A stretch of DNA of 64,000 bases from Lishizhenia tianjinensis (lineage in GTDB: Bacteria > Bacteroidota > Bacteroidia > Flavobacteriales_D > Crocinitomicaceae): assembly GCA_945902115.1 (NCBI GenBank), contig CAMDLY010000002.1, forward strand, positions 1-64,000. Reading direction: 5' to 3'. Shown piece after piece: positions 25,798-35,157 of this stretch. The notes beneath the pieces were generated by a model. It made no database searches and had not been told where the DNA came from. It saw nothing but the letters and a program-made list of their open reading frames with translations. The position numbers and the translations under genes were made by a program. How positions within the stretch are numbered: the stretch's first letter is position 1; every line of letters starts with the position of its first letter.

Positions 25798-26736
25798 ATG
25801 GAAAAAATAGAATGCCTAATCATCGGGTCAGGCCCAGCAGGATATACAGCGGCAATATATGCAGCTCGTGCAGATATGAAGCCTGTTCTTTATCAAGGGA
25901 TGCAACCGGGTGGTCAATTGACTACGACGAATGAGGTAGAAAATTTCCCAGGGTATCCAGATGGTATCACCGGCCCTGCGATGATGGTTGAATTAGAAGC
26001 GCAAGCAAAGCGTTTCGATTCAGACATACGATTTGGATTTATCAATAAAGTGGACTTTTCTGGTGATCTCCATAAATGTTGGACCGAAGATGGGCATGAA
26101 ATTCATGCAGAAACTGTGATTATATCCACAGGAGCGAGTGCCAAATACCTAGGATTGGAGAGTGAGCAAAAATACCTTTCTAACGGAGGTGGAGTTTCGG
26201 CTTGTGCAGTATGCGACGGGTTTTTCTACCGAGGACAAGAAGTCGTCATTGTAGGAGCAGGAGATTCAGCTTGCGAAGAAGCACACTATTTGTCTAAACT
26301 CTGTGCAAAGGTAACTATGCTGGTTCGAAAAGAAGAATTCCGAGCTTCGAAAATAATGTCGGATCGTGTGAAGAAAGTACATAATATTGAAATTCTATTC
26401 AGTACAGAAACCTTGGAAGTTTTGGGTGATGGGGATGTCGTTACTGGTGTTAGAGCGATCAATACTGCCACAAAAGAAGAAAAAACAATTCCATGTACTG
26501 GGTTTTTCGTGGCCATTGGGCACCAACCCAATACCGATATTTTTAAAGACTACCTCCATTTGGACGAAACAGGTTATATAAAATATGAAGAACCAGGGAC
26601 AAGTAAAACAAATGTGCCGGGAGTCTTTGTGGCGGGTGATGCAGCCGACAAAACCTATAGACAGGCTATTACAGCAGCAGGGACAGGTTGTATGGCCGCA
26701 TTAGATGCAGAGCGCTATTTAGCTGCAAAGCATTAA
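25798..26736 (+). CDS. trxB: Thioredoxin-disulfide reductase
   Basis: 312-residue flavoprotein. FAD motif GSGPAGYTAAIYAARA at the N-terminus; redox pair Cys136-Cys139 in SACAVCDGFF; NADPH-binding GAGDSACEEA; C-terminal FVAGDAAD and GTGCMAALDAERYL. Reduces thioredoxin, which feeds MsrA/MsrB encoded elsewhere in this window. Followed by a terminator hairpin and the bshC gene. Confidence 0.95.
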   Translation: MEKIECLIIGSGPAGYTAAIYAARADMKPVLYQGMQPGGQLTTTNEVENFPGYPDGITGPAMMVELEAQAKRFDSDIRFGFINKVDFSGDLHKCWTEDGHEIHAETVIISTGASAKYLGLESEQKYLSNGGGVSACAVCDGFFYRGQEVVIVGAGDSACEEAHYLSKLCAKVTMLVRKEEFRASKIMSDRVKKVHNIEILFSTETLEVLGDGDVVTGVRAINTATKEEKTIPCTGFFVAIGHQPNTDIFKDYLHLDETGYIKYEEPGTSKTNVPGVFVAGDAADKTYRQAITAAGTGCMAALDAERYLAAKH

Positions 26737-26759
26737 GAAATAATATTCCTTACCTTTAC

Positions 26760-26788
26760 AGTCGGGTGTTGTGCCCGACTTTTTTTTT
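26760..26788 (+). terminator. Terminator-like hairpin abutting the bshC start codon
   Basis: 7-bp stem AGTCGGG / CCCGACT with 7-nt loop and nine consecutive T residues ending at 26788; ATG of bshC begins at 26792. It ends trxB transcripts. A -7-like TACCTTTA at 26751-26758 lies directly before the hairpin, so bshC mRNA might begin within it. Confidence 0.75.
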
Positions 26789-26791
26789 GCC

Positions 26792-28372
26792 ATGAAGGTT
26801 TACCACATACCCAAGAAAGAAACAAACGCATTTGATTATCAACAACTCTTGCTTTCCGAGGAACAAGACAAACTTTCCTCGTATTTGGGATTTCTCAATG
26901 ACCTTTCTCAGTTTCAAAAACAAATCGACCTAAAAAAAGTACAATACCCTTCCAAAATACGCCAAGAACTTGCTGAAGTGCTCGAAACAAATTACAAAGA
27001 GAGGAAATTGCCGAAAGCGAAGGCTGGCATAGAATTACTCAAAAAACCAACAACATTTACTGTAACCACAGGTCATCAATTATGCATTTTCACTGGACCA
27101 AGTTACTTCGTGTACAAAATTCTGCACACCATAAAATTGGCAAGAAAACTGAAGGAAACTTACCCAACTTATGACTTTATTCCGGTGTATTGGATGGCTT
27201 CTGAGGACCACGATGTGGAAGAAATCCGCTCCCTTCATCTTTTTAACAACAGCATTCAGTGGGAAGAAGAGTTAAGCGGAGCTGTAGGTGAGTTAAAATT
27301 GAATGGATTAGCACAAGCCATCACTAAACTTCAAGCGTTGTTTAGAGATGAAATCGTTGATGAACTCAAAGAAGTCTCAAGCCTTAAGAATCAAGCAACA
27401 TATGGTTCTTATGTATTTGATTTTGTTACTCAACTTTTTCGAGATTTTGAGTTAGTGGTGTTAGACCCTCAACAAGAGGATTTGAAAAAACATTTCATCC
27501 CAATAGCAGAAAAGGAGTTAGCTACACAATTTTCTTTTCAAGCAGTGACTGAAACAAATCAGGCCATGGAAAAAGAAGGATTTCATCGACAAATTAATCC
27601 ACGTGAAGTGAATTTATTTCATTTGTCAGACGGAAAACGTCGCCGTATAATTCCTGTAAAGAATGGCTTTACAATAGGGGATTCTTTTTATACACTAAGT
27701 GAACTTATTTCGTCTTTTCAATCCTCCCCTACTACCTGTTCGCCAAATGTTGTGTTGCGACCTGTATATCAGGAAAAAATTCTACCAAACCTGGCATATG
27801 TTGGCGGGGCAGGAGAATTGAGTTACTGGCTGCAATTAAAAACTGTTTTCGAAAGGAGTCAAGTTACCTTCCCCATTCTACAGATGCGCAAGAGTTTTCA
27901 AGTGATTGATGAGAAATCACTGAATCGGTGGTTGGATCTTGGCTTTTCTGTGACTGATTTATTCAAATCAAAAACTGAGTTAGTCAATTCATATACTGAA
28001 CTGAAAATGAAAGAAGAAATTTCCTTCCATTCTGCGCTTGAAGCATACAAAAACCTAGAGAAAGAGTTATATTCTGTCGGAAAAACTGGTGGAAATGACA
28101 TAGAAAAGTGGATAGGAGCGGAACTAACTAAAATGGAAAAACAAATCCTTCAAATAGAACAAAAATTAAAAAAAACAATAAAACAAAAGCACGAAGAACA
28201 AATTGGATGGATTGAAAAACAGAAAGAGCGACTATTCCCAGGAGGAAATCTTCAAGAACGACATGTGAATTTTTTCCATTTCTGTGCGGATGGTAAAATC
28301 AACGATCGCTTGCACTTATTTCTTAATCAACTAGATCCATTTGACGCATCGCTTGTTCTTTTAGTAATTTAA
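26792..28372 (+). CDS. bshC: Bacillithiol biosynthesis cysteine ligase
   Basis: 526 residues. The motifs TVTTGHQLCIFTGPSYFVYKI-like (early), VYWMASEDHDVEEI, and GGAGELSYWLQLK are characteristic of BshC, which adds cysteine to glucosaminyl-malate in bacillithiol synthesis. A lysine-rich coiled coil follows near the C-terminus (about 430-490). ATG 26792 is chosen because an upstream TTG lies inside the terminator hairpin. Implies bacillithiol as the low-molecular-weight thiol; bshA and bshB are not in the window. Confidence 0.9.
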   Translation: MKVYHIPKKETNAFDYQQLLLSEEQDKLSSYLGFLNDLSQFQKQIDLKKVQYPSKIRQELAEVLETNYKERKLPKAKAGIELLKKPTTFTVTTGHQLCIFTGPSYFVYKILHTIKLARKLKETYPTYDFIPVYWMASEDHDVEEIRSLHLFNNSIQWEEELSGAVGELKLNGLAQAITKLQALFRDEIVDELKEVSSLKNQATYGSYVFDFVTQLFRDFELVVLDPQQEDLKKHFIPIAEKELATQFSFQAVTETNQAMEKEGFHRQINPREVNLFHLSDGKRRRIIPVKNGFTIGDSFYTLSELISSFQSSPTTCSPNVVLRPVYQEKILPNLAYVGGAGELSYWLQLKTVFERSQVTFPILQMRKSFQVIDEKSLNRWLDLGFSVTDLFKSKTELVNSYTELKMKEEISFHSALEAYKNLEKELYSVGKTGGNDIEKWIGAELTKMEKQILQIEQKLKKTIKQKHEEQIGWIEKQKERLFPGGNLQERHVNFFHFCADGKINDRLHLFLNQLDPFDASLVLLVI

Positions 28373-28382
28373 CATACCTTTG
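28353..28382 (+). promoter_or_regulatory. Promoter TTG-N19-TACCTTTG for eda
   Basis: TTG 28353-28355, TACCTTTG 28375-28382, spacer 19; 20 nt before ATG 28403. The promoter lies within the last codons of bshC, so eda is separately transcribed. Confidence 0.6.
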
Positions 28383-28402
28383 TGTCATAAATACACTCTG
28401 TT

Positions 28403-28963
28403 ATGAATCAAAACGGAATTCGTGCCATTTTCGAAAAAAACCAAGTAATCCCCGTGGTTACTTTCAACTCAGAGGAAGAGATAGACCAAACGGCAGCTAA
28501 ATTAACGGCATTAGGTATTCATTGTATGGAAATTACCCTTCGTACAAGTTATGCAATGGATGCGCTTGTGTATAGCAAAAAAACATATGGCGATACCTTT
28601 CAAATTGGAGTAGGAACAATTACAACAAGAAAACAAATCGAACAGGTAAGAGATTTGGGAATAGATTTTATGGTAAGTCCGGGTATCTGCAAAGAACTTG
28701 CTCCTTACCTTGAACAAAGTTTAATACCATTTATTCCGGGTGTTGCAACACCTTCTGAAATCATTCAGGGTTTACAATTCGGTTGGGATACGTTTAAATT
28801 TTTTCCTGCAAACCTATACGGAGGCATCCCTGCATTGAAGACTTTTGGTCAAGTATTTCCGGACGTTAAATTTTGTCCTACTGGGGGAATAAAAGAAAAT
28901 GATTACAAAGAGTATTTGGCGTTGGATAACATTCTCGCTGTTGGTGGTTCTTGGATGACCTAA
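28403..28963 (+). CDS. eda: KDPG aldolase, short C-terminus
   Basis: 186 residues. Glu43 (MEITLRT) and Schiff-base Lys132 (DTFKFFPANL) align one to two positions from E. coli Glu45/Lys133; the GVGTI and VSPG motifs are present. It cleaves KDPG to pyruvate and glyceraldehyde 3-phosphate, completing the Entner-Doudoroff route begun by zwf-pgl-edd 5 kb upstream. The protein stops at GGSWMT, about 25 residues before the usual end, losing the final helix. No frameshift was seen that would restore it. Confidence 0.88.
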   Translation: MNQNGIRAIFEKNQVIPVVTFNSEEEIDQTAAKLTALGIHCMEITLRTSYAMDALVYSKKTYGDTFQIGVGTITTRKQIEQVRDLGIDFMVSPGICKELAPYLEQSLIPFIPGVATPSEIIQGLQFGWDTFKFFPANLYGGIPALKTFGQVFPDVKFCPTGGIKENDYKEYLALDNILAVGGSWMT

Positions 28964-28973
28964 AATTTATATG

Positions 28974-29720
28974 CTACAAATACCTAAAATACTCAGCAGC
29001 TTTTAGCATCCTACTTCCATACCAAGAGCACATTTCACCGTCAATTAATTGAACTTTTGATGTTGGAAACCGCGACTGAAATATTTGAATATGCGATTCT
29101 TTAAACGGAAAGGGTTCCGTGCTTAGCCAAACGATATCCGCTTCTTCCCCACTCCATTCTGGATAACGATCTCCACAACATGCGTTAATAAATCCTATCT
29201 TTTCTAAGACCGAAGAAATATATGTCCCTTTACCCACAACATACATTGGATCATTCCAAATAAGGTATAAAAATGTTCTGTTTCTACCTACGTTCAGATT
29301 GTCAAAAGACTTTCCAATAGCATATATTAATTCAGTTGCTTCTTTCTCTTTATTTGTGAGTATGCCAATCAATCGCATCATGTCAATTCCTTCATCAAAG
29401 GTATTACATTCACTCATCCAAACGGGAAATTCAGATTCTAATAAGGTAATTTGCTCTTTGACATTCTCTTCTTTATTGCCAATAATGAGATCAGGCTGAA
29501 GTGCACGAATGCCATCTAAGTTTAGGTTTTTAGTTCCACCTATCCTCTTTTTTTTGGTGACAATTTCGGAAGGGTGAATGCAAAATTTTGTAACACCCAC
29601 TAACTGATCAGCTAAACCAATAGCTATGAGAAATTCCGTTATTGACGGCACCAACGATACAATACGATTTGGCAATTTCGGAATAGTCACTGCCCTATCC
29701 ATTTGATCGCGCACTGTCAT
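28974..29720 (-). CDS. BtuF-like helical-backbone metal receptor, no signal peptide
   Basis: 248 residues. RIVSLVPSITEFLIAIGL is the family start (periplasmic-binding-protein class III), followed by ALQPDLIIGNKEEN and a C-terminal receptor lobe. In ABC importers this domain binds corrinoid or siderophore in the periplasm, but here the domain begins almost at the first residue and there is no signal peptide, so it is either cytosolic or uses a different start. It is one base from the upstream cystathionine beta-synthase gene. Confidence 0.8.
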   Translation of the reverse strand: MTVRDQMDRAVTIPKLPNRIVSLVPSITEFLIAIGLADQLVGVTKFCIHPSEIVTKKKRIGGTKNLNLDGIRALQPDLIIGNKEENVKEQITLLESEFPVWMSECNTFDEGIDMMRLIGILTNKEKEATELIYAIGKSFDNLNVGRNRTFLYLIWNDPMYVVGKGTYISSVLEKIGFINACCGDRYPEWSGEEADIVWLSTEPFPFKESHIQIFQSRFPTSKVQLIDGEMCSWYGSRMLKAAEYFRYL

Positions 29721-29721
29721 G

Positions 29722-31083
29722 TTAAGACATTGCTGAAATCACATCGTAGCGTGACACGATATGAAATTTACCTTCCCCTAAATCAACCAATACTGCAGGG
29801 GTGCTTTTATTGATAAGTTTACATAAGTGGTCGACTGATGTACTTGATGGTACTACTGGGAAAGCTGGTTTCATCACAGAAGAAATAGCCGCATCACGCA
29901 ATTCAGGATGATCCACTAATAATTCATACACGTGACTGTCATCTACCGAACCAACAAATTTACCGTCTTTCATCACAGGTATTTGTGATATACCAAAGTT
30001 TCTCATTTTGGCGATTGCATGTGATACTAATTCCTCAGCATACAAAGAAATCAACGGTTTATCTGCGTGTTTCGCCACTAGATCGCCAGCAGTCAATATC
30101 TCCTCCTCCAAAAATCCACGTTCTCTCATCCAATCGTCGTTGAATATTTTACCTACATACCGACTTCCGTGATCATGAAACAACACCACAACTATATCAT
30201 TTTCTGTCAATTGATCTGCAAGTTGAAGAACACCTTTTAAGGCCGCTCCCGCAGAGTTACCCACGAATATTCCTTCTTCACGTGCCAATCTTCGGGTATA
30301 AACAGCTGCATCTTTATCAGTCACCTTTTCGAATAAATCAATGGTATCAAAATCAACATTAGCAGGGAGGATATCCTCTCCAATACCTTCAGTGATATAT
30401 GGATAAATCTCGTTTTCGTCAAAGATTCCTGTTTCCTTATATTTTTTAAAAACTGAACCATACGTATCAATGCCCCAAATCTTAATATTTGGATTTTGCT
30501 CCTTGAGGTACTTACCTACGCCCGAAATAGTACCACCCGTTCCAACTCCAACTACGAAATGGGTAACTTTTCCATCCGTTTGTTCCCAAATTTCTGGTCC
30601 AGTTTGCTCATAATGAGCTGTTCTATTCGATAAATTATCGTATTGATTGACGTACCAAGAATTGGGAATTTCTGTTGCCAACCTTCTAGAAACTGAATAA
30701 TACGAGCGAGGATCAGTTGGTTCAACCGCCGTTGGACAAACTATGACCTCAGAACCTACAGCCCTAAGAATATCCATCTTTTCTTTTGACTGCTTATCAT
30801 TCAATACGCAAATCAATTTATACCCTTTGATTATACATGCTAATGCAAGACCCATTCCTGTATTTCCTGAAGTGCCTTCAATAACTGTTCCTCCCGGTTT
30901 AATTAATCCAGCTTTTTCGGCATCTTCAATCATTTTAACTGCCATGCGATCTTTTACTGAATTTCCCGGATTAGTAGTTTCAACCTTGGCATACACTTGT
31001 GCTTTAACACCGATTGTCAACCTATTTAATTTTACCAAAGGAGTGTTCCCAATTGTTTCGAGTATGTTGTTATATACTTTCAT
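29722..31083 (-). CDS. Cystathionine beta-synthase with CBS pair
   Basis: 453 residues. N-terminal fold-type II PLP domain with Lys44 in NPGNSVKDRMAVKM and the phosphate loop GTSGNTGMGLA; C-terminal tandem CBS domains (about 335-453). Length and order match bacterial/eukaryotic CBS enzymes that condense serine and homocysteine. CBS domains are likely regulatory. Alternative assignment: cysteine synthase with CBS domains. Divergent from a PAP2 gene with back-to-back promoter boxes. Confidence 0.88.
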   Translation of the reverse strand: MKVYNNILETIGNTPLVKLNRLTIGVKAQVYAKVETTNPGNSVKDRMAVKMIEDAEKAGLIKPGGTVIEGTSGNTGMGLALACIIKGYKLICVLNDKQSKEKMDILRAVGSEVIVCPTAVEPTDPRSYYSVSRRLATEIPNSWYVNQYDNLSNRTAHYEQTGPEIWEQTDGKVTHFVVGVGTGGTISGVGKYLKEQNPNIKIWGIDTYGSVFKKYKETGIFDENEIYPYITEGIGEDILPANVDFDTIDLFEKVTDKDAAVYTRRLAREEGIFVGNSAGAALKGVLQLADQLTENDIVVVLFHDHGSRYVGKIFNDDWMRERGFLEEEILTAGDLVAKHADKPLISLYAEELVSHAIAKMRNFGISQIPVMKDGKFVGSVDDSHVYELLVDHPELRDAAISSVMKPAFPVVPSSTSVDHLCKLINKSTPAVLVDLGEGKFHIVSRYDVISAMS

Positions 31084-31104
31084 TGCGTATTTTTGACAAA
31101 GTTA
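31067..31104. promoter_or_regulatory. Back-to-back divergent promoters (CBS gene / PAP2 gene)
   Basis: Rightward: TTG 31067-31069, N18, TATTTTTG 31088-31095. Leftward: TAACTTTG as plus-strand CAAAGTTA at 31097-31104. The two -7 boxes are separated by one base, so two polymerases cannot initiate at once. An inverted repeat AGCGC-CGAAA-GCGCT lies just to the right at 31109-31123. Confidence 0.5.
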
Positions 31105-31140
31105 AACAAAGCGCCGAAAGCGCTATTTGAATATTGTGAA

Positions 31141-31764
31141 ATGTTAAGAAATAAACCCTTGTTTTTATTTTTTTGCTGTATGTTCTTTTATACTCAGCTG
31201 AACGCTCAATTCGATTATAATGGTATGCAAGAATTACACGTTCAACGAAATCAAAAGTTAGATCCATTTCTTACTCATGTTACTAACAGCGTGACTCCCG
31301 TAATGTTTGCCGCGCCGATTGGCAGTTTTTCATTTTGGATTTTTACAAAAGAGAAAAAATACCTCAAAAATACGCTCATGCAACTTGAGGCTATTGCGAT
31401 TAACGGAATACTAACCATTGCCATGAAAGAAACATTTCGGAGAGCTCGACCCTTTGAAACATATTCTGAATTTGAGAACCTAGTTCCGGCAGGATCGTTC
31501 TCTTTTCCTTCAGGTCATACCTCATCAGCATTCAATACCGCAACAGCGATTACTCTTTCTTGTCCAAAATGGTATTTGGCAGTACCGTCTTACACATGGG
31601 CGGCTCTTGCTGGTTATTCTCGTATACACTTAGGGGTTCATTACCCTAGCGATGTAATAGTTGGCGCACTGGTTGGATCAGCAACTGCCGTAGGGGCATA
31701 TTACCTCAATAATTGGCTTTTCAGTATAAAATCAGCCAAACAATCGAAAGCCCAAAAACTTTGA
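31141..31764 (+). CDS. PAP2-family membrane phosphatase
   Basis: 207 residues. The three-part acid-phosphatase signature is visible: KETFRRARP, PSGHTSSAF, and SRIHLGVHYPSDV. It has a signal-like N-terminus (ending LNAQ), so the catalytic domain should face the periplasm, acting on lipid phosphates such as undecaprenyl pyrophosphate or on phosphatidate. ATG 31141 is used; the longer reading would begin at a TTG inside the promoter. GH20 gene follows 2 nt after the stop. Confidence 0.87.
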   Translation: MLRNKPLFLFFCCMFFYTQLNAQFDYNGMQELHVQRNQKLDPFLTHVTNSVTPVMFAAPIGSFSFWIFTKEKKYLKNTLMQLEAIAINGILTIAMKETFRRARPFETYSEFENLVPAGSFSFPSGHTSSAFNTATAITLSCPKWYLAVPSYTWAALAGYSRIHLGVHYPSDVIVGALVGSATAVGAYYLNNWLFSIKSAKQSKAQKL

Positions 31765-31766
31765 AC

Positions 31767-34046
31767 ATGTGTAAATTTTTCTTCAGCTATTTAGTGGTAT
31801 TCATGTCAATAATGAGCGTGATTGCTCAACAACAAAATGCCATATGCCCTATTTTGCCAAACCCAGTAACCTATGTTAAATCAAATCCGGGCTCACAATC
31901 AGGGACCTTATCAGTAAATGACACCTTGTTTTTCAGCGCGAAAGAACTTACACCAAATGTAAAATCACAATTGGTATATTTCGGGGGACTCCTACAAGGC
32001 TTGACTCTAATAGAATCTGAGAGAAATGCGTCAATAACGTTCAAAAAACAGGTAAATGTTATTCCAGATTCATACTCGATAACTATTGCTGATAAAATCA
32101 CTATTCAATATGCTAATGACGCTGCATGCTTCTATGCTATACAAAGTCTTATGCAGCTAATACATATAAATAATGGGGAGAAAACACTGAATAAAGGATT
32201 TGTAGCAGACTACCCTAATTACAAATGGAGGGGATTACATTTGGATGTTTCACGGCATTTTTTTACTAAAGAAGAAGTGAAGCGCTTTTTGGATTTAATG
32301 GCTATTTACAAGTTCAATGTATTCCATTGGCACCTCACGGACGATCAAGGCTGGCGAATCGAAAGCAAGCGTTACCCTAAATTGACGGAAATTGGTGCTT
32401 GGCGCGACAGCACTGTAAAAGATCATTACTCAACAAAACCGAGAACTTACGATATAACAAAATATGGAGGATTTTACACGCAAGAAGATGTCAAAGAAAT
32501 TGTTCATTATGCAGCAGATCGATTCATAACAGTAGTTCCAGAAATAGAAATGCCTGGTCACGCGCGAGCTGCATTGGCTGCATACCCTAATTTTTCTTGC
32601 ACGGGAAATGCTTTGCCTGTAGAAAATCTATGGGGAGTATTTGACGATATTTTCTGTGCGAAAAAAGAAACCTTAGACTTTTTAAAGGACTTATTAGATG
32701 AGTTCATCCCGCTTTTTCCCGGAACTTATTTTCATGTCGGTGGTGACGAAGCACCGAAAACGAGATGGAAAAAATGTTCTAACTGTCAAGAAGTAATAAC
32801 AGATAATAAGTTAAAAGATGAGCATGAATTACAAAGCTATTTTATAAGGCAATTGGATGAGTTTTTAACTTCAAAAGGGAAGAAGCTCATCGGATGGGAT
32901 GAAATTTTGGAAGGGGGGCTTTCCTCAAATGCCGCTGTTATGTCTTGGAGAGGATTCGAAGGGGGTATCGAGGCAAGTAGGCAGGGACACGAAGTGGTTA
33001 TGACTCCTGGCTCCCACTGTTACTTCGATCACTACCAAGGAAAAACAAAAGAAGAACCCCTTGCCATAGGTGGTTATACTCCATTAAGTAAGGTGTATGA
33101 GTTCTCACCGATTTCTCCAAATATGAGTGCTACTCAAGCGTCTTTCGTATTAGGCGGTCAGGCAAATCTATGGACAGAATACATCGATTCCTTTGATAAA
33201 TTGATGTATATGGCCTATCCACGAGCTATTGCATTGAGTCAAACACTTTGGAATCCTGCTAAGAAACCAAGTTTTGAAACCTTCGAGCAATTGCTCATTG
33301 AAAATCATTTCCCTATTTTAGACCAATTAAAGATTAACTTTTCTCGTTCTAATCTTTTACCCCAGCAACATTGGTCATCTCATAAACAAGGATTAAAAGT
33401 TAATTTCTCCTCCAAAAAGGAAAATGACCTATTTCATTTAACTATTTTTCAATCATCGGATTCCGGAAAGAAATTTACCAAAGAGATTATGTTGCAAAAT
33501 AAACAAGATTTGATCATCGATAGAGAACTAGATTCCCCTGAATTACTGGTAAATGTGCACAGCGAGCATTACGGTTTCGAGCAACAGGTAAAAATAATTC
33601 CTCATAAAGCTCTTGGTGAAACTGTTCATTACCTTACTTCGCCAAACAAGCAGTACGACAGTGGAAAGCTCACCCTAGTGAATGGCCAAAAGGGAAGCAG
33701 GCCGTGGAAAGGTCACGAATGGGTAGGATTTGATACCTCGACAGTTGCACTTCGCATTACCCTACAAAAAAAGCGACGTATTAAGGAGGTAGATATTTCC
33801 TTTCTCAACGAACCGGGTAGTTGGATATATTCTCCCAAAAAAATACAGCTCTTAAATCCAGACGGAAGAAAGAAGCTAGACAGAACAGTTTCTAACGAAA
33901 ATGGTCAAGAGCGAATAAAGATCGAAGTAAATCGAAAAGTAAAAAATATTTACCTGTATATTTCAAATTGGGAGGAAATTCCGGAGGGGAATCCCGGTGC
34001 AGGACATGTTCCTTGGACCTTTATAGATGAAATATTTTTACGCTAG
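31767..34046 (+). CDS. Glycoside hydrolase family 20 beta-N-acetylhexosaminidase
   Basis: 759 residues, signal peptide ending SVIAQ. N-terminal small GH20b-like domain, then the TIM barrel with WRGLHLDVSRHFF, FHWHLTDDQGWR and the catalytic Asp327-Glu328 pair in HVGGDEAPK. A C-terminal beta-sandwich of about 200 residues follows (ends with WTFIDEIFLR), a likely F5/8-like carbohydrate-binding part. It should remove terminal GlcNAc/GalNAc from chitin oligomers, peptidoglycan or glycans. No T9SS sorting domain; periplasm is the likely location. ATG 31767 begins the signal peptide. Confidence 0.93.
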   Translation: MCKFFFSYLVVFMSIMSVIAQQQNAICPILPNPVTYVKSNPGSQSGTLSVNDTLFFSAKELTPNVKSQLVYFGGLLQGLTLIESERNASITFKKQVNVIPDSYSITIADKITIQYANDAACFYAIQSLMQLIHINNGEKTLNKGFVADYPNYKWRGLHLDVSRHFFTKEEVKRFLDLMAIYKFNVFHWHLTDDQGWRIESKRYPKLTEIGAWRDSTVKDHYSTKPRTYDITKYGGFYTQEDVKEIVHYAADRFITVVPEIEMPGHARAALAAYPNFSCTGNALPVENLWGVFDDIFCAKKETLDFLKDLLDEFIPLFPGTYFHVGGDEAPKTRWKKCSNCQEVITDNKLKDEHELQSYFIRQLDEFLTSKGKKLIGWDEILEGGLSSNAAVMSWRGFEGGIEASRQGHEVVMTPGSHCYFDHYQGKTKEEPLAIGGYTPLSKVYEFSPISPNMSATQASFVLGGQANLWTEYIDSFDKLMYMAYPRAIALSQTLWNPAKKPSFETFEQLLIENHFPILDQLKINFSRSNLLPQQHWSSHKQGLKVNFSSKKENDLFHLTIFQSSDSGKKFTKEIMLQNKQDLIIDRELDSPELLVNVHSEHYGFEQQVKIIPHKALGETVHYLTSPNKQYDSGKLTLVNGQKGSRPWKGHEWVGFDTSTVALRITLQKKRRIKEVDISFLNEPGSWIYSPKKIQLLNPDGRKKLDRTVSNENGQERIKIEVNRKVKNIYLYISNWEEIPEGNPGAGHVPWTFIDEIFLR

Positions 34047-35147
34047 TTAGTGCTTGTGGTTAGGATCGCTATGATCGTGTTCCTTTGGGGCTTCAACTGG
34101 TGCTTCTATAATCGATAATACTTCAATGTCAAATACCAAATCTGAATACGGCGGTATTGCTCCCGGACGACCCTGTGCTCCATAGGCTTGATAGTAAGGG
34201 ATGATGATTTTCGCTTTTCCTCCAGCTCCAATAAGACCAACTCCCTCTTCGAAACCTGAAATCATTCGATTTTCTAAATACTTGAAGGGCATCGGTTGTT
34301 TTCTATCATACGAGGAATCGAATTTTTTTCCATCCACTCTGAAGGTACCTGTGTAATGAATAGTTACCTGATTTCCTTTTTGCGCCCTTAACGCATCTCC
34401 AGAGTTCTCAATCACATACACTAATCCAGTAGGACTTAAAACAGCATTAGGATATTTCACTTTCACCTCATTGTACATATATGTTTTATATTCTTCCTGA
34501 GACATGGCTGCTATTTTTGCACTTTTCTCTTGAAGTTCTTTCTCTTCTGCTAAAAAGGAATTGTATTTGACGGAAAATACCTCTGTAGCATTGAATTTTT
34601 TTGCCTCTCCACCTACTCTGATTATTTTAACTGACTGCATTAGATCATCTTGCACAATAGCATCAACGACAGATTGACCTTGCACGACATGACCAAAAAC
34701 AGTATGCTTTCCATCCAACCAAGGTGTTTCTTTGTGGGTAATAAAAAATTGACTTCCATTGGTGGCAGGACCTGAATTGGCCATAGATAAAATACCTGGG
34801 CCTGAATGCTTTAGATACGAGACAATTTCATCGGGGAAATTATAACCTGGACCTCCTGTGCCGTTGCCAGCAGGATCCCCACCCTGAATCATGAAGTTTG
34901 GGAGAACACGGTGAAACTTCAAGCCATCGTATAGCGGCTTACTTATCGCGACTTCACCAGCCTTAAAATTACCTTCCGCTAAACCTACAAAATTTGCGAC
35001 TGTCATGGGTGTTTTCTTATACTCTAGGAGACACACTATCTTTCCTTTGGAGGTATTAAATTCGGCATAGATTCCTTTTTCTAATTTAGATTGTACCTTA
35101 CAACCAATAACAAAAAACAAAAGGATTGCTGTTACTATTTTTTTCAT
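34047..35147 (-). CDS. Cyclophilin-FKBP fusion prolyl isomerase lipoprotein
   Basis: 366 residues with lipobox VIGC. Residues about 30-180 form a cyclophilin ([40 protein letters not shown]); residues about 235-345 form an FKBP domain ([48 protein letters not shown]). The histidine-rich tail DHSDPNHKH may bind metal. Both activities on one envelope-anchored protein. It follows an FKBP gene after 10 nt. Its stop abuts the stop of the GH20 gene with no intergenic base. Confidence 0.9.
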   Translation of the reverse strand: MKKIVTAILLFFVIGCKVQSKLEKGIYAEFNTSKGKIVCLLEYKKTPMTVANFVGLAEGNFKAGEVAISKPLYDGLKFHRVLPNFMIQGGDPAGNGTGGPGYNFPDEIVSYLKHSGPGILSMANSGPATNGSQFFITHKETPWLDGKHTVFGHVVQGQSVVDAIVQDDLMQSVKIIRVGGEAKKFNATEVFSVKYNSFLAEEKELQEKSAKIAAMSQEEYKTYMYNEVKVKYPNAVLSPTGLVYVIENSGDALRAQKGNQVTIHYTGTFRVDGKKFDSSYDRKQPMPFKYLENRMISGFEEGVGLIGAGGKAKIIIPYYQAYGAQGRPGAIPPYSDLVFDIEVLSIIEAPVEAPKEHDHSDPNHKH

Positions 35148-35157
35148 ACGATAATTT

